From Dolomedes plantarius (taxonomy: Eukaryota > Arthropoda > Arachnida > Araneae > Dolomedidae), in the NCBI GenBank assembly GCA_907164885.2, contig OU015490.1, positions 17,791,940 through 17,855,939 on the forward strand: DNA of 64,000 bases, read 5' to 3'. The notes beneath the pieces were generated by a model that worked only from the letters and a program-made list of their open reading frames with translations, did no database searches and was not told where the DNA came from. Shown one piece after another: positions 1-12,399 of the stretch. The first letter of the stretch is position 1. Every line of letters begins with the position of its first letter. Position numbers and translations under genes: made by a program.

Positions 1-133
1 AGTGGCGCCACAGGCGCGCGTGATGTGCGTCTGCGCTGAAATTCTAATCATTTGCCTCCGCTAATGCATGTTGTAAATTTAATGTTATTTGCATGTTTCC
101 TTCAGGGTGTTGCATTTACAGTGGCCAGCAGTG
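1..133. mobile_element. Tc1-like element, terminal fragment
   Basis: The segment ends in GTTGCATTTACAGTGGCCAG followed by CAGTG and a TA dinucleotide. Reverse complemented, this terminus (CACTGCTGGCCA...TGCAACACC..GAAGGAAA) matches the left end of the Tc1-like element at 37833-39215 over about 45 bases with few mismatches. It is therefore the end of another member of that family whose body lies outside the window. No transposase codons are visible in the part present. Confidence 0.65.
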
Positions 134-170
134 TATATATACATACATACAAAATGAGTAACTCCAGTTA

Positions 171-396
171 ACCATGTAATCCACTACTGCCACAGGGGCA
201 TCAAAATGTGAGAATAAAGAGTTTAAATCAGCCAAAAATTACAACTGACTGTAGTGGTGTCATCTTTGGCTATTATTTGATCTGTAATATCTGCCTCATA
301 TGCCGTATGTTTCTAAACGCCATTCCCATATGAACCACAGCCTAATAAACCATGTAATCCACTACTGCTACAGGGGCATCAAAATGTGAGAATAAA
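171..396. repeat. 48-bp direct repeat pair, 178 bp apart
   Basis: Positions 171-218 and 349-396 share the block starting ACCATGTAATCCACTACTG and ending GTGAGAATAAA, with a single C/T difference. Both copies end in AATAAA. The bases between are not repeated. No coding potential is seen. Confidence 0.8.
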
Positions 397-1013
397 TAGA
401 AAAAAGTCACCAACTGAATTTTTACTGCATATCCTGTTATGTACCAAGAAAAACTTTCATGGAAATAACTGATTAAAAACATAATGTTCGGCCGATTTCA
501 GATTATAACAAAGGACGAAATTAAGTTCCTAAATTTGATGGACGGGAGGGGTCTCTCGCTCCTGCTTTCCACCACCAAGGGTGTCACAGTATTTGAAGAA
601 TATTCTTTGAAATAATTATCAGTCGGACAGAAAAATGTGCTTGAAGTTCGCTAATGTCGGGAAATTTTAAATTGGAATGTTTTCTATCTGTATCTAGGAG
701 TAATCTATCTGTCTGAACATGCATGGAAAATACGTGCTGTCACCTCGAAGTATATGTCGAATTTATGTCATTTTCCCATCACAATGCATCTCATGCTGCC
801 CGGCAATGAAATTTTCAGGGAAATACATGTGTAATGTTAAAGAAATTTTATTTTCTCTATAGCAAGCAGCCCTCGATAATTTCTACATTGAATAGTAAAA
901 TTGAATGCATTGAATAGTTAAAATATCCAAGATATATATATATATATATATATACATACACTCACACCAGAAAAGTATCTCTAGCTCCATGTTGACATTC
1001 ATAATTTTAGAAG

Positions 1014-1579
1014 TTACGGAGTCCTCCAAACCGCGAATTTTTCGAACAATTTTGCCACCAGCAGGATGTTTTCTTTGCTAAACTTTTTCCATCCATCAGA
1101 TTCAAAAACCTCCTTTGCGTGCTTACTAAAATAATCCAGGGTACATTCTTTCAGATCCGTTTCATCGTATTTTTCGAGAACCGCTAAGACGTCGCATATC
1201 AGATTTACGCTCAGATTTCCCTTCATGTAGTGGACACACAATTTCTTGAGCTCCTGCAACAGCAGTTTATCGGCAGCCACGTAGATCTTGAACACGGTGT
1301 CATCGGCCATCCCCTCCGCCACTCCCGTGTACAGGTAGGACAGGACGCACCGGAACACGCCCTATTCGACGTCGTCGATGTCAGCCTCGCCGCTCGCGTT
1401 CTCCTGGAAGTCGTTGCCCAGCATTCCTGCGAAGTAGCCGCATCTTGCCTCCAGGATCTTCCTGTGGGCGCGCAGTTCGCGACCTTCCTTCAGCTTCAGG
1501 GCGAAGTCCGTGCCCTTTCCTTCGTCCAGCGTCCTCTTCAGGTCGCGGCTAAGATTCCATAGTCTGGTTGACAAGGAAA
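1014..1579 (-). pseudogene. MATH-BTB (TDPOZ/SPOP-like) gene, exon 2: BTB domain with in-frame TAG
   Basis: The exon encodes a BTB/POZ domain. It opens with a linker (LSRDLKRTLDEGKGTDFALK), then the hallmark RAHRKILEARCGYFAGML, then FRCVLSYLYTG, the helix AADKLLLQELKKLC and a short BACK-like tail ending at 1014. Proteins with MATH plus BTB are usually substrate adaptors for Cullin-3 ubiquitin ligases. The acceptor CAG at 1580-1582 follows a pyrimidine tract (minus strand). Its phase (one base carried over) matches the donor of the MATH exon, so the two exons join in frame. One TAG at 1362-1364 falls where this family normally has a residue in the DVE-x-GVF stretch. The frame is otherwise open on both sides. 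This is either a very young pseudogene, a sequencing error or an allelic null. Confidence 0.85.
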
Positions 1580-1794
1580 CTGGACAAGGAGAAGAAAAAT
1601 GACGATTAGAGGAAGGCAATCGATCGCACAAAATAGATCACACTGGAATAGCTCGCACGAAAAAGATATAGATAATGGTGGACTGTTTCCCTCCCCCTGT
1701 ATGCGATGCATCGTTGACATCGCAGGCCATCAGTCCCCGTCATACTGAGATGTAAGGGATTGATTGTCTAAAAAATATTGACATCAAAGATAGG

Positions 1795-1797
<3 letters not shown>

Positions 1798-1890
<93 letters not shown>
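1798..1890. repeat. (TA)n microsatellite
   Basis: About 46 uninterrupted TA units at the 5' boundary of Helitron A. Confidence 0.95.
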
Positions 1891-1892
<2 letters not shown>

Positions 1893-2291
1893 AGCTTGTC
1901 TGTTAGTTTGTCCGCTATAGAATCATAGACTATTTCACCCACCGGCACCAAATTCGGCACAGTTAATGTTTAGCACCCGAGAAACTTAAATCAGGAAAAA
2001 CGAAATTTGGGGCTCAATTAGTTTTTTTTAATTAATTTTTTAATGAATTTTGTGCCCCTAAGCGCACCTCTTAAATGTGGATACAACCCCTTCAACACAA
2101 CCAGTCTAATTGGATACGCGGGGGAAAAGAGGTTTGTTCTGAGGGGTAGTTTGAGAGTTGGTCTCAGGGTGACGGGGGGGGGGGCGAAGTGTTTATTTTG
2201 CGGGGGGTGCAGCCCAGTATTTTTTTGATGGAATGCATGAAAAATTTTATATCTATATATTTACCCGGGCAACTCCGGGCAATAATGCTAG
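1798..2291 (+). mobile_element. Non-autonomous Helitron A
   Basis: The 3' end has the GC-rich hairpin CCCGGGCAACTCCGGG about ten bases before a terminal CTAG (2288-2291), followed by T. This is the standard Helitron 3' structure. The 5' side begins with a long TA run leading into AGAGCTTGTCTGTTAGT, which resembles Helitron 5' ends of the form TCTATATATA. The exact 5' TC is lost in the expanded TA array (about 1798-1890). No Rep/helicase is encoded. The element lies in the intron between the MATH and BTB exons. Confidence 0.65.
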
Positions 2292-2907
2292 TATATTATA
2301 AATGCATGCAAAACACGAAACTTTTTAAATCTGAAAAAAAAGGAGGAATAGTGCGATTCAAGAATCTGTGCGTTCCGTTTATGCGCATGTCACAAGTTTC
2401 GAGTAATAGCAAATGAATATTTTGAAATTCTATGAGCAATTCGAAGTTTTACCCTTAGCATTTTTCTCAGCAGAGTTTAGCAAATTTATATCAAGATAAA
2501 ACTCTTAAATTACGAACGAGTGGTTATCATATTTTTTTTTCTTTTTTTTTTCCGAATATTAAATTACCGATGTTTAACGTTGGAAAATTCAAAACGATTT
2601 TTAAAAGAATAAATTAAAATAAAAGGAATTTTTCAAAAACATGCATTGCAATTTATGGTCTATCTATATACGAAAAAATAGCCAGTGAATAAAATAAGAA
2701 TTTTCTAATCTGTGATTAGAAAAATGCTGAGAGGAAAATTCCCTACATCATAACATTGCGGTTGTAGCTATGCGATGTCAACTCTTTCGCGGCCTTGACA
2801 AGGTAACACGGGATGTGATTTTGTTTACCCTTATAGTGAAGCATAGGGTACTCGAACAAGAAACCAGACGGCGTCAACGGGCATAGAAAAAAAAATGCAC
2901 CACCTAC

Positions 2908-3477
2908 CTTCATGAGGGTTTGGAAAGTGACATTTGAGACTGCAGGAAACGGTGAAGACGTCCGACGGCGCCAACTCGGACCTCCGCTTCTGCAGATCTG
3001 ATATTGAGATGACTCTGCCCCAACCTTTGCCTGATTTTGTGTCGGTGTATTTCAAGATGTCACTTTGATATCCATGTTGCTTTCCGTCAGGTCTCTGGAT
3101 GGCAACCGACACCGTCACACTTTTCGGAGGATCGGAGTCTTCTCTCTTGAGAAACAGACCTACCCATTCCGGGGACTCCTTCGTGCCGTTTGGATATATC
3201 CACAATCTCCAGTACGAATCGGAGAGGCAGAAGACGGGACTTTTATAGTAGCTTTCAACTTCTCCTGACAGAGAGAAAAAGTCGGAGATTTTCCATTCCA
3301 CTCGCATTCCTCCGCCAGTTTCCAGGACGTGGCCAGTTTCTCCGATCAGTCTGTTCGCCATTCCGATAGCGATGCGATCCGTTTCGTTGCAAAAGGTTGG
3401 AGACGAGTTGTCGCTTGCGACGTTCCGCAAAGTAGTCCTCGGTAGCTCCGTTTCGTAAAAACGATGACGTTTACGTT
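2908..3477 (-). CDS. MATH-BTB gene, exon 1 seen: MATH domain
   Basis: The exon encodes 190 codons with a MATH/TRAF-like beta-sandwich: VEWKISDFF near the start of the fold, SPVFCLSDSYWRLWIYPNG, EWVGLFLKRED, then a C-terminal strand SDVFTVSCSLKCHF. MATH domains bind substrate peptides for BTB-Cullin-3 ligases. Splice signals fit well on the minus strand: acceptor CTTCCAATTTCAG just before 3477 and donor GTAGGT at 2902-2907. The exon starts at codon position 2 and ends after codon position 1, matching the BTB exon downstream. About 60 residues precede the MATH fold (SERKRHRFYETELPRTTLR...), so at least one earlier exon with the start codon should lie above 3480. I did not identify it. No stop codon lies within this exon. 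Confidence 0.85.
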
Positions 3478-3805
3478 CTGAAATTGGAAGAAAATCCACT
3501 AGTCACTACATAAAGTGAGTCAAAAAAGCTGAAAATACGGATACATTCGATGATCTACGAACCAAAATGGAGATGATACGTCTGCGGGTTAAAAGGAGGG
3601 GGGGGGGGATTGATGCTGTAAAAACAGTCTGTGGCCTCGGTATTATGGTTTTCCCTTTTGACCTGGTTTCAGTAGCTACGCGGTGTACATCTTATGAAAT
3701 GATAATTCAAAATGTAAAACCTTTATACGTTTTGTTCTTGACTGTGCGAGTGCTTTTCCGTCATTCCCTAACATGAACATCGACACGCACTGTGTGTGCC
3801 GACAC

Positions 3806-3836
<31 letters not shown>
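3806..3836. repeat. (GT)n(GA)n compound microsatellite
   Basis: A GT run passes directly into a GA run. Confidence 0.9.
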
Positions 3837-3859
3837 TTATGCAAAAAATGCATCTGATT

Positions 3860-4470
3860 CCTTAACTTTATTTGTCCTATAATTTACTAATTTCATTAAC
3901 CCCTTTCAAAACTTTCCGTAATATTTATAGCAACTCCGCACTCGTTTTAGACTTCGAAGATGTAACCATAATAGATAATGCCAGGCTTCGAAATGTGCTT
4001 ACTCTGACAATAATGACCACAAGGAAATTTCCATTTCGGGTACGAAGTGACGTACAATTTCCCTTTTCATTGACACTCTTCTGGTAGACTCGATGGCACC
4101 TCATCTCTCTCCCACAACGACTTAGTAAATTTGTTGTGAAATACGAAACTGTGCTAATATTTTAACGTAACAACAACACACTCACGCATGAAAAAGTCTT
4201 TCTCATTCCCTAACTTAATTTGTTTGATCGATTACTAACTATATCCCTTTCAAAATTTTCGTAATTTTTCAGTACAACCTCTGGTGAGCTCTGGGCTAAA
4301 AATGATCTATGGGATAATAGCCTGCATAGCAGTTTTAGACTACAGGGTATAACCATATAAGGCAATTCCAGACTTCGAAATTTACTGTTCAATGAAATTT
4401 CTGACCACAGGAAAGAAAGGTCCATTTTGGGAATTTGTGTTATGAAGTCATGCATAATTGATTTTTTTCA
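3860..4470. repeat. Diverged tandem duplication, about 340-bp unit
   Basis: The two stretches 3860-4090 and 4198-4470 share ordered blocks. These are ATTCCNTAACTT.ATTTGT, TTACTAA, CCCTTTCAAAA.TTTTCCGTAAT, TTTTAGACT, TAACCATA, CAG.CTTCGAAAT and GACCACA.GAAA, with many substitutions and indels between. Neither copy has a convincing long reading frame. The duplicated unit is not identified. Confidence 0.45.
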
Positions 4471-4762
4471 TTTACTGTCTTCAGGATCTCTTGTCTGTGG
4501 AAGGTATCCATCGTCTCGCTTATTGCAATTTAAATTTGTTCTTAGTTTTAACCCAACACGTGTTCTAAATTCTCTTTTTTAATGAAGCTCAACTCCCCTC
4601 CTAAAATCTGATCTATGAATAACTTAATAGATAATTTATACTACCCCTTCAAACACGTGCTACTCAATCTTTCTCTAGCTCTAGAAATACCTTAAACCTG
4701 CAATCAGTTCTTAAAATCCCAATTACATTACAATATAGGGTCCGAAGCCGATGGATTCAATT

Positions 4763-5090
4763 TAGGGATGCGCCATCGATGTCGATGTTTTGATAAAAAC
4801 ATCGATGTTCTAAACATCGATTTATTGAAGCCGATTTTTTTTAACATCGATGTTTTGTGCTCGATGTTTTTTTTTTTTTTAATGAAAAAGCACCATAATA
4901 AAAAAATTAACCACGTAGTATAATTTTCACACTCAGTAAATGTAAGTCTGAATTACGAAAAGGACGAATACTAAAAGGGGAACGATTCCCTGCCAATCAG
5001 ACAAATGACAATCAACAACTAAAGAACCAATCCGATCGCTTGGAATGTTCTCGGCACTTCAGAACCTTCCATGGGGTTTTATTTTATAAA
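4763..5090 (+). mobile_element. hAT (BED-finger family) 5' end, remnant
   Basis: It starts TAGGGATGCG and carries clustered CATCGATGT/ACATCGAT motifs in both orientations up to about 4870. It then runs through GAATTACGAAAAGGACGAATAC and CCATGGGGTTTTATTTTATAAATA. The same order of sequence occurs on the minus strand at 55880-56147, where it leads into a BED zinc-finger exon. This copy stops abruptly at the TA where the Tc1 element at 5093 begins, and its transposase part is absent. Confidence 0.7.
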
Positions 5091-5092
5091 TA

Positions 5093-6313
5093 CACTGAAG
5101 TGCCACTGAATTAGGGATAGCAAAGCCTATGCAAATTGTGTAGCGCTGCGTATCATGTATGCGCAAGTGAGGGCGCTGTGGTAACTGCATATATAGCGCG
5201 TACTGTGGTTGTTCTGCATTAGTTGTTGGAATTGCCAGTATGGGTAAACTGCCTGATTTAGGCGCCTTCGATCGCGGACAAATCGTAGGTGCGCGACGCA
5301 TGGGCCATTCAATTTCCGAAATCGTCAGACAGCTAGGATTTTCAAGGTCGACAGTGTCAAGAGTATACCAAGAATACATGGATGGTGGAAAAAAAACTAG
5401 CGATCGGGCAAACTGCAAAGGACAATTAGCCTTGACAGTGCGTGGTGAGAGACGGCTCAGGCGTATTGTACGTAGCCAGCGAAGCCAAACATTAGCTCAA
5501 ATTACCACCCAGTTTTAATGACGGTGCCAGTCGTACAGTCAGTAAACGGACTGTGCGACGCTCGCTTCACCGTATGGGTTTCTGGAGCCGTCGACCTACG
5601 AGAGTACCATGTATGCGCAATGGTACTCTCATTGCTCTATACTCGCCATCGGGCTGCACGTCTTGCCTGGGCAAGAGAGCACAGAGACTGGAGTGTAGAG
5701 GACTGGAAACGAGTAGCATGGAGTGATGAGTCTCGATTCCGACTACTTAACGCCGACGGGAGGCTGAGAATATGGCGTCAGGCTCATGAAGCCATGGATC
5801 CTACATGCCTGGCTGGAACTGTACAAGGGCATGGTGGCTCAATCATGGTCTGGGGTGTTTTTTCGTGGCACAGTTTGGGATCTTTGGTGCGTGTACCAAC
5901 CTCCCTCAATGCAATTCGGTTGCTGGGTGATCACCTCCATCCGTTTATGCTGTTCTGTTATCCGCATGGTAATGGAGTTTTCCAGCAAGACAACTGTACC
6001 TCTCACAAGTCCCGGTTGGCTACTGGCTGGTTGGATGAGCATTCCTCTGACTTCTCTGTCATGAATTGGCCACCTAGAAGCCTATTGAGCATCTTTGGGA
6101 TGTTTTGGAACAAGGCGTGAAAGGCCACCACACAGCACCAAAGAACCTTACTGAATTATGGACAGCTTTAGCCAATATTTGACAAGCCATTCCCATGGAA
6201 CGTTTCCAGAAACTTGTTGAATCTGTGCCTCGTCGTGTGGCAGCCGTTATCAAGGCCAGAGGAGGCCCAACTCGTTACTAGGTAGGTATCCCTAATTCAG
6301 TGGCAATTCAATG
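5093..6313 (+). mobile_element. Tc1-like element 1
   Basis: The terminal inverted repeats are CACTGAAGTGCCACTG at the left and, reversed, CATTGAATTGCCACTG at the right, both continuing AATTAGGGATA. TA duplications lie at 5091-5092 and 6314-6315. The length of 1221 bp is typical of Tc1. The left flank is a hAT remnant and the right flank a Helitron 5' part, so it sits at a junction of two older elements. Confidence 0.9.
5240..6281 (+). pseudogene. Tc1-family transposase, disrupted
   Basis: The frame opens with ATG at 5240. The N-terminal helix-turn-helix reads FDRGQIVGARRMGHSISEI and QLGFSRSTVSRVYQEY. The catalytic core contains VAWSDESRFRLL (first Asp), GVFQQDNCTSHK (second Asp) and PIEHLWDVLEQ (Glu) in a DD34E-type arrangement. 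The C-terminus is RRVAAVIKARGGPTRY before TAG at 6279-6281. Damage: a TAA at 5516-5518, a frame change before the YTRHRAARLAWAREH segment, and loss of the few codons before PIEH together with a frameshift. A cut-and-paste transposase by family, but inactive as read. Confidence 0.9.
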
Positions 6314-6315
6314 TA

Positions 6316-7060
<745 letters not shown>

Positions 7061-8510
7061 TTGCACATAAAACACTCAAAGATAACAGTTTGACTAAGAA
7101 TATGAACAAAAAATTAGAAAAAGTGGTACATTACATTTATGTTTTGTTATTTTTGCACTATTTTAATTTTCAATTTCACAAATATATACAAGATTTCAGC
7201 AACACAGATTGTAATAATTGCACAAAAGTTCGATTTCAATTAATGTGGAGGTTGTGCTTGAAGCATTATACAATGTTTTTATGTTTGGCCTGAAATTGCT
7301 TATTATCCTTTAATCCAAATAACTAACATAACGAATATAAATGTATATTTTGCTAAACAATTTTACTGACTTATATGTAATTATAATATAATTTCATTCG
7401 AGGCATATACAAAAGCGTCATGACATTCGACATTAGATGGGTGGATCACTTCGCCCTATGCAAATCTGTATTTATACATATAAAAACGGTTGTTATTATC
7501 TAATAATCACATTCTTAAAAAATTAAATTTAATTTTTAAACAGAAAAATTTATCAACGACCCCCCAATAGACCCGTGGAATACTATAGACCCTTTTTAAA
7601 CATCCATCGACCCCGTTGGGAATCCCTGGTTTAGAGTAATCTAGTTTCAGTTTTTAATGGAAAGGTTTTTTATTTAGTTTTTTTTTTAAATTTCATACGT
7701 TTATCGTACTTTTCACTCTCATTTTGACTTTCTCGTACCGTGCAAGAGCGAAAACGTGTTATAAGAATAACGAGTTGTACAAGTTTTTCTGCATTTAATT
7801 CTCATCACTTCCACACTGAAAATAACTATTATGCATTGATTCTCGCAGTATAAAACGTTCGTTGAATACCTTAAAATTGACTCACCTGGTATGGAAAAGA
7901 ATCGACAGTGAGCAACTACTTCAGCTGAAAACTACTTTGCCAAACAATTAATAACACACTCATAGGGAGGATATAACGTGGGACTGGCGGGAAACAGGAC
8001 TAATCGGAAGTCTCTGAACTCAAACCTAAACTAAAACTTTCTTATCGCTAATTCGAGATCTTGTAAAATAACAGTTATGGGGTCAGGGTAAGACGGTGCT
8101 TCCATCTATTGGAATATTATAATAATAATAAATAACAAAAATTAATAAATAATTTTTTTTCATTTCCAAGATAGAGTTGTTAGGTTTTAATTTTACCCCA
8201 TGAAAAATATTGCGAAAAATAAACAAAAATTCAGTAAATATTTTGTTCAGGTTACCTATGTATTTAAAATTTTATCATTTAAATTTTGCTGTTCGTAAAT
8301 TTCGTAAAAATCTAAACTTTTGTATAATTTGTTAAATTTCTTTAACACCTAAAACTGCTCAAAGTATGACTGGAGTGGTTGCCAGTTTGGAAGTATTTTA
8401 ATTTAATTTATAAATAAAATCTCTTATTAAATATTCATTATTTTCCTAAAAATGGGATTATTTATTTAACAAAAATACCGCTAGAAAAAGAACCTCTCTC
8501 TCTCTCTCTC
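7061..8510. other. Gene-free stretch with a hAT-type terminus
   Basis: No coding region was recognised. Around 7555-7628 the sequence GACCCCCCAATAGACCC...TTGGGAATCCCTG resembles the terminus of Buster-type hAT elements (reverse complement CAGGGATTCCCAA). The partner end was not found. A short motif CAGGGATTCTCCACGTG at 17006 is the only similar end seen in the window. Confidence 0.4.
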
Positions 8511-8511
<1 letters not shown>

Positions 8512-8580
<69 letters not shown>

Positions 8581-8627
8581 ATATATATAAAATATATATA
8601 GGTATATATATATGTATGTATGTATAT
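8512..8627. repeat. (CT)n and (TA)n compound microsatellite
   Basis: A short CT run (about 8493-8511) is followed by about 30 TA units and degenerate TA/TGTA repeats, up to the left end of the mariner-like element. Confidence 0.9.

Positions 8628-9955
<1,328 letters not shown>

Positions 9956-10013
<58 letters not shown>
9956..10013. repeat. (CA)n(TA)n microsatellite
   Basis: CA units pass into TA units and end at the TA target site of the next Tc1 element. Confidence 0.95.
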
Positions 10014-10016
<3 letters not shown>

Positions 10017-10168
10017 TCATGGACAAAAAAATTAGCGCATCAAGAAGGAGTCGTCAAAATGAAACGAAATTTTACATACGTAATGACTACTTTGGTATAA
10101 GTAATTGATAAGAAAATCAAAGAAAAAGGATAATTTATTTCAGAGAAAAAGGCAAAAGAACGGAGGAG

Positions 10169-11387
10169 TTAATACTCCGTTGGACCCCCTCTAGCGCGAA
10201 TGCACGATGCGATACGATCGGGCATTGAGTCATACAAGTTCTGTACGATGTCTTGAGACATTTCGTTCCGTATTTGCTGTAACCTTGCCTCTAGTTCGTT
10301 CAAACTCGTGGGATGCCCAACTCGTCGTCCCAAAATGATCCCAGATATGCTCGATTGGAGACAAATCTGGGGATCGGGCAGGCCAAGGAAGGGTAGTAAC
10401 AGTGCGGAGACAGTCTTGTGACACCCTTGCCGTATGAGGCCGAGCATTGTCTTGTTGAAAAATGGCTCCTGGGAGCCATTTTGCATGAGTGGCAACACAT
10501 GTGGTTGCAGGATTTCATGAACATACCGCTGGGCTGTCATGGTGCCACGGAACAATACTAGGGGTGACCGTGTATTGTAGGCAATGGCACCCCATACCAT
10601 CACACCAGCTGTGGGAGCGATGTGTAGCTGTACAGCAAAAGGCAGGATTGAAGCGTTCACCACGGGCTCTCCACACACGAACACGATTGTCATCACTGCC
10701 GAGATTGAATCTGGATTCGTCGCTAAAGACGACCTGGTTCCATTCCGCTGCAGTCCAGTTTCCTTGTGCGCGGCAAAACTCCAAACGGAGGCGTCGATGG
10801 GTGGGAGTCAAGGGCAGCACACGTAATGGGCGCCGCGATACCAACTGTCCTTCAGCCAGGCGCCTTCGTATGGTTCGAGAAGACACAGAGGCCCCTAGTG
10901 AAGGTGCTACCTGTGCCTGGATAGCGGCCGATGAAGCAGTTGGCTGTAGGCGTGCATTTCTTACGATATGGCGGTCTTCTCGACGACTGGTCTGTCGAGG
11001 ACGTCCTGAGCGCGGGGGGAGGAGAGGGGGGGAGTAAAAAAAAAGAAGAGCAGGGGGAGGAGAGGGGGTAAAAAAAAAAGAAGAGCGGGAAGAGGAGAGG
11101 GAGTTTTTAATTAAAAAAAAGCGGGGGGAGGAGAGTGGGTAAAAAAAAGAAGAGCGGGGGGAGGAGAGGGGGTAAAAAAAAAGAAGAGCGGGAAGAGGAG
11201 AGGGTCTTCGTGTGCATGACATCTCTCGGGTCCACTGGTCCCAACACCTCCTCACAACACAATCAGAGCGGCCTAATTGACGAGCTACTCGCCCAGCTGA
11301 CCACCCAGCTTCCATCATCCCGACGATTCTCCCCCTCTCAAACTGCGACAACTGCTTATATTTTCTTCGAACACGGCGTAATGGCAT
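10169..11387 (-). pseudogene. Tc1-family transposase with in-frame minisatellite
   Basis: ATG at 11387 begins MPLRRVRRKYKQLSQFERGR, and the DNA-binding region continues GWSAGRVARQLGRSDCVVRR. After CTRRP the family's SGRPRQTSRREDRHIV linker is split by a repeat-encoded insert of Phe, Pro, Leu and Ser. The core then resumes: VFSDESRFNLGSDDN (first Asp), GVMVWGAIAYNTRSPL, SPDLSPIEHIWDH (Glu), and the C-terminus RIASCIRARGGPTEY. The insert keeps the frame. Elsewhere there is a frameshift near 10640 after FNPAFC. The second Asp region is also frame-shifted, reading through FFNKTMLGLIRQG. It is non-functional as read. Its neighbours are non-coding repeats. Confidence 0.9.
11010..11205. repeat. Purine-rich minisatellite, about 33-bp unit, 5-6 copies
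   Basis: Tandem units follow the pattern GCGGGGGGAGGAGAGGGGG then TAAAAAAAAGAAGA, with small length variation. One strand is almost entirely purine. The array is embedded in the transposase reading frame, where on the minus strand it encodes repeats of the FFYPLSSPRSS type. Confidence 0.9.
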
Positions 11388-11617
11388 GTCTATCTCAGCT
11401 CTTCCTTTGTAAATGATTCAGCACACTCAAACAAGCTTTGGTTACTTGTTTTATACTCCACAGAGTACGATGTTCAACGCCCTCTACCGGCTATACGTAA
11501 TGCGCAATCACGCTGCATTTCTAATCATTTGCATATCTCCCCGGCATGTACTTCATTGCAAGTTTCGTTACGACCCCGCAATTATTTCTTGGTGCGCTAA
11601 TTTTTTGTCCATGAGTG

Positions 11618-11641
11618 TATATATATATATATATATATATA
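11618..11641. repeat. (TA)n microsatellite
   Basis: Short TA run between the right end of Tc1 element 2 and the left end of the next mariner-like element. Confidence 0.9.
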
Positions 11642-11921
11642 CACACCGGGTGCGTCATAAATTCGTGCAAAGTTAAAAAATTCCTAATAAAAGAAGTAAT
11701 GCTCGGAAAATTTTTCTGTTTGCGCCAAGAGGGACATTGGAGGGACATTGGATTTTTTTCCATGAGAAAAAAAAGTTTCCAAAAGTAACGTAGAAAGAGG
11801 GCGCTCACACGTCATACTGAGACGTTTTATGCAAATCAGGTAAACTCAAACAAAAAAATCAAACAGATCACAATAACATGAGACTGTGCAGTTATTTTAA
11901 AGTAACGGATGTTCAACATTA

Positions 11922-12152
11922 CTACCAGCACAAGGTAATAAGCAAGTGAGGCGCATCACTAAGCCCATTAGAGCGGCAATCCGCTCTAATGGACTTAGTG
12001 GGCTTAGTATCGATGGCAGAGATTCTCTGTTGAATGACATTTTTCAGTTCCACCAAAGTGGTTGGGGAGCCCCGGTACACACGAGACTTTAAGTATCCCC
12101 CCAAAAAAACTAAAAATTTCCCGGGGTCAAGTCTGGTGATCGTGAGGGTCAC
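11922..12152 (-). pseudogene. Mariner transposase, C-terminal fragment
   Basis: The recognisable core is FLGGYLKSRVYRGSPTTLVE followed by LKNVIQQRISAID. This matches the region after the last catalytic Asp of mariner transposases (typically DFFLWGYLKSRVY). The segment after AIDT is scrambled by a 20-bp-arm palindrome. N-terminal and catalytic regions are absent. Non-functional. Confidence 0.7.
11957..12000. repeat. Short palindrome (hairpin), 20-bp arms
   Basis: The arms CACTAAGCCCATTAGAGCGG and CCGCTCTAATGGACTTAGTG pair with one mismatch around a CAAT loop. It is embedded in a mariner fragment. Confidence 0.9.
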
Positions 12153-12399
12153 TGAACCTTACAATCGCGACTTATAGAACTCTGTCTTCAGTGAAAGATT
12201 CCAACAGGACGTCTTGATATCACGTGAAATGTGTGGCGGGGCACCAACCTGCAAGAAGGTGACAACAGGTAATGCATATCCTTCCTGCAATGCAGACTTA
12301 ACGTGGTCACGCAAAAGCGCCCTCTTTCGGTAACTTTTGGAAACTTTTTTTTTTTTTTTTTTAACATGCAAAAAAATCTATGCGTAGTCTATGCGTAAA

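Larger units (their letters stand above)
10014..11617 (-). mobile_element. Tc1-like element 2
   Basis: The terminal inverted repeats start CACTCATGGACAAAAAA and continue TTAGCGCA at both ends. TA duplications lie at 10012-10013 and 11618-11619. At 1604 bp it is longer than usual because of a minisatellite insertion of about 190 bp inside the transposase gene. TA microsatellites abut both ends. Confidence 0.92.
11642..12357 (-). mobile_element. Mariner-like element with long inverted repeats, family 3, truncated
   Basis: The left end starts CACACCGGGTGCGTCATAAA. The inner parts of the arms are inverted: AGTTTCCAAAAGTAACGTAG at 11773 versus the reverse near 12330, both with AGAGGGCGC at the inner boundary. 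The right arm ends in poly-T at about 12357 and its outer 100 bases are gone, replaced by the neighbouring MITE. The interior holds a mariner C-terminal fragment on the minus strand. Confidence 0.65.

Noticed and set aside
10489..11037. Plus-strand open frame of 182 codons
   Set aside because: It is antisense to the Tc1 transposase, which has clear catalytic motifs on the minus strand.
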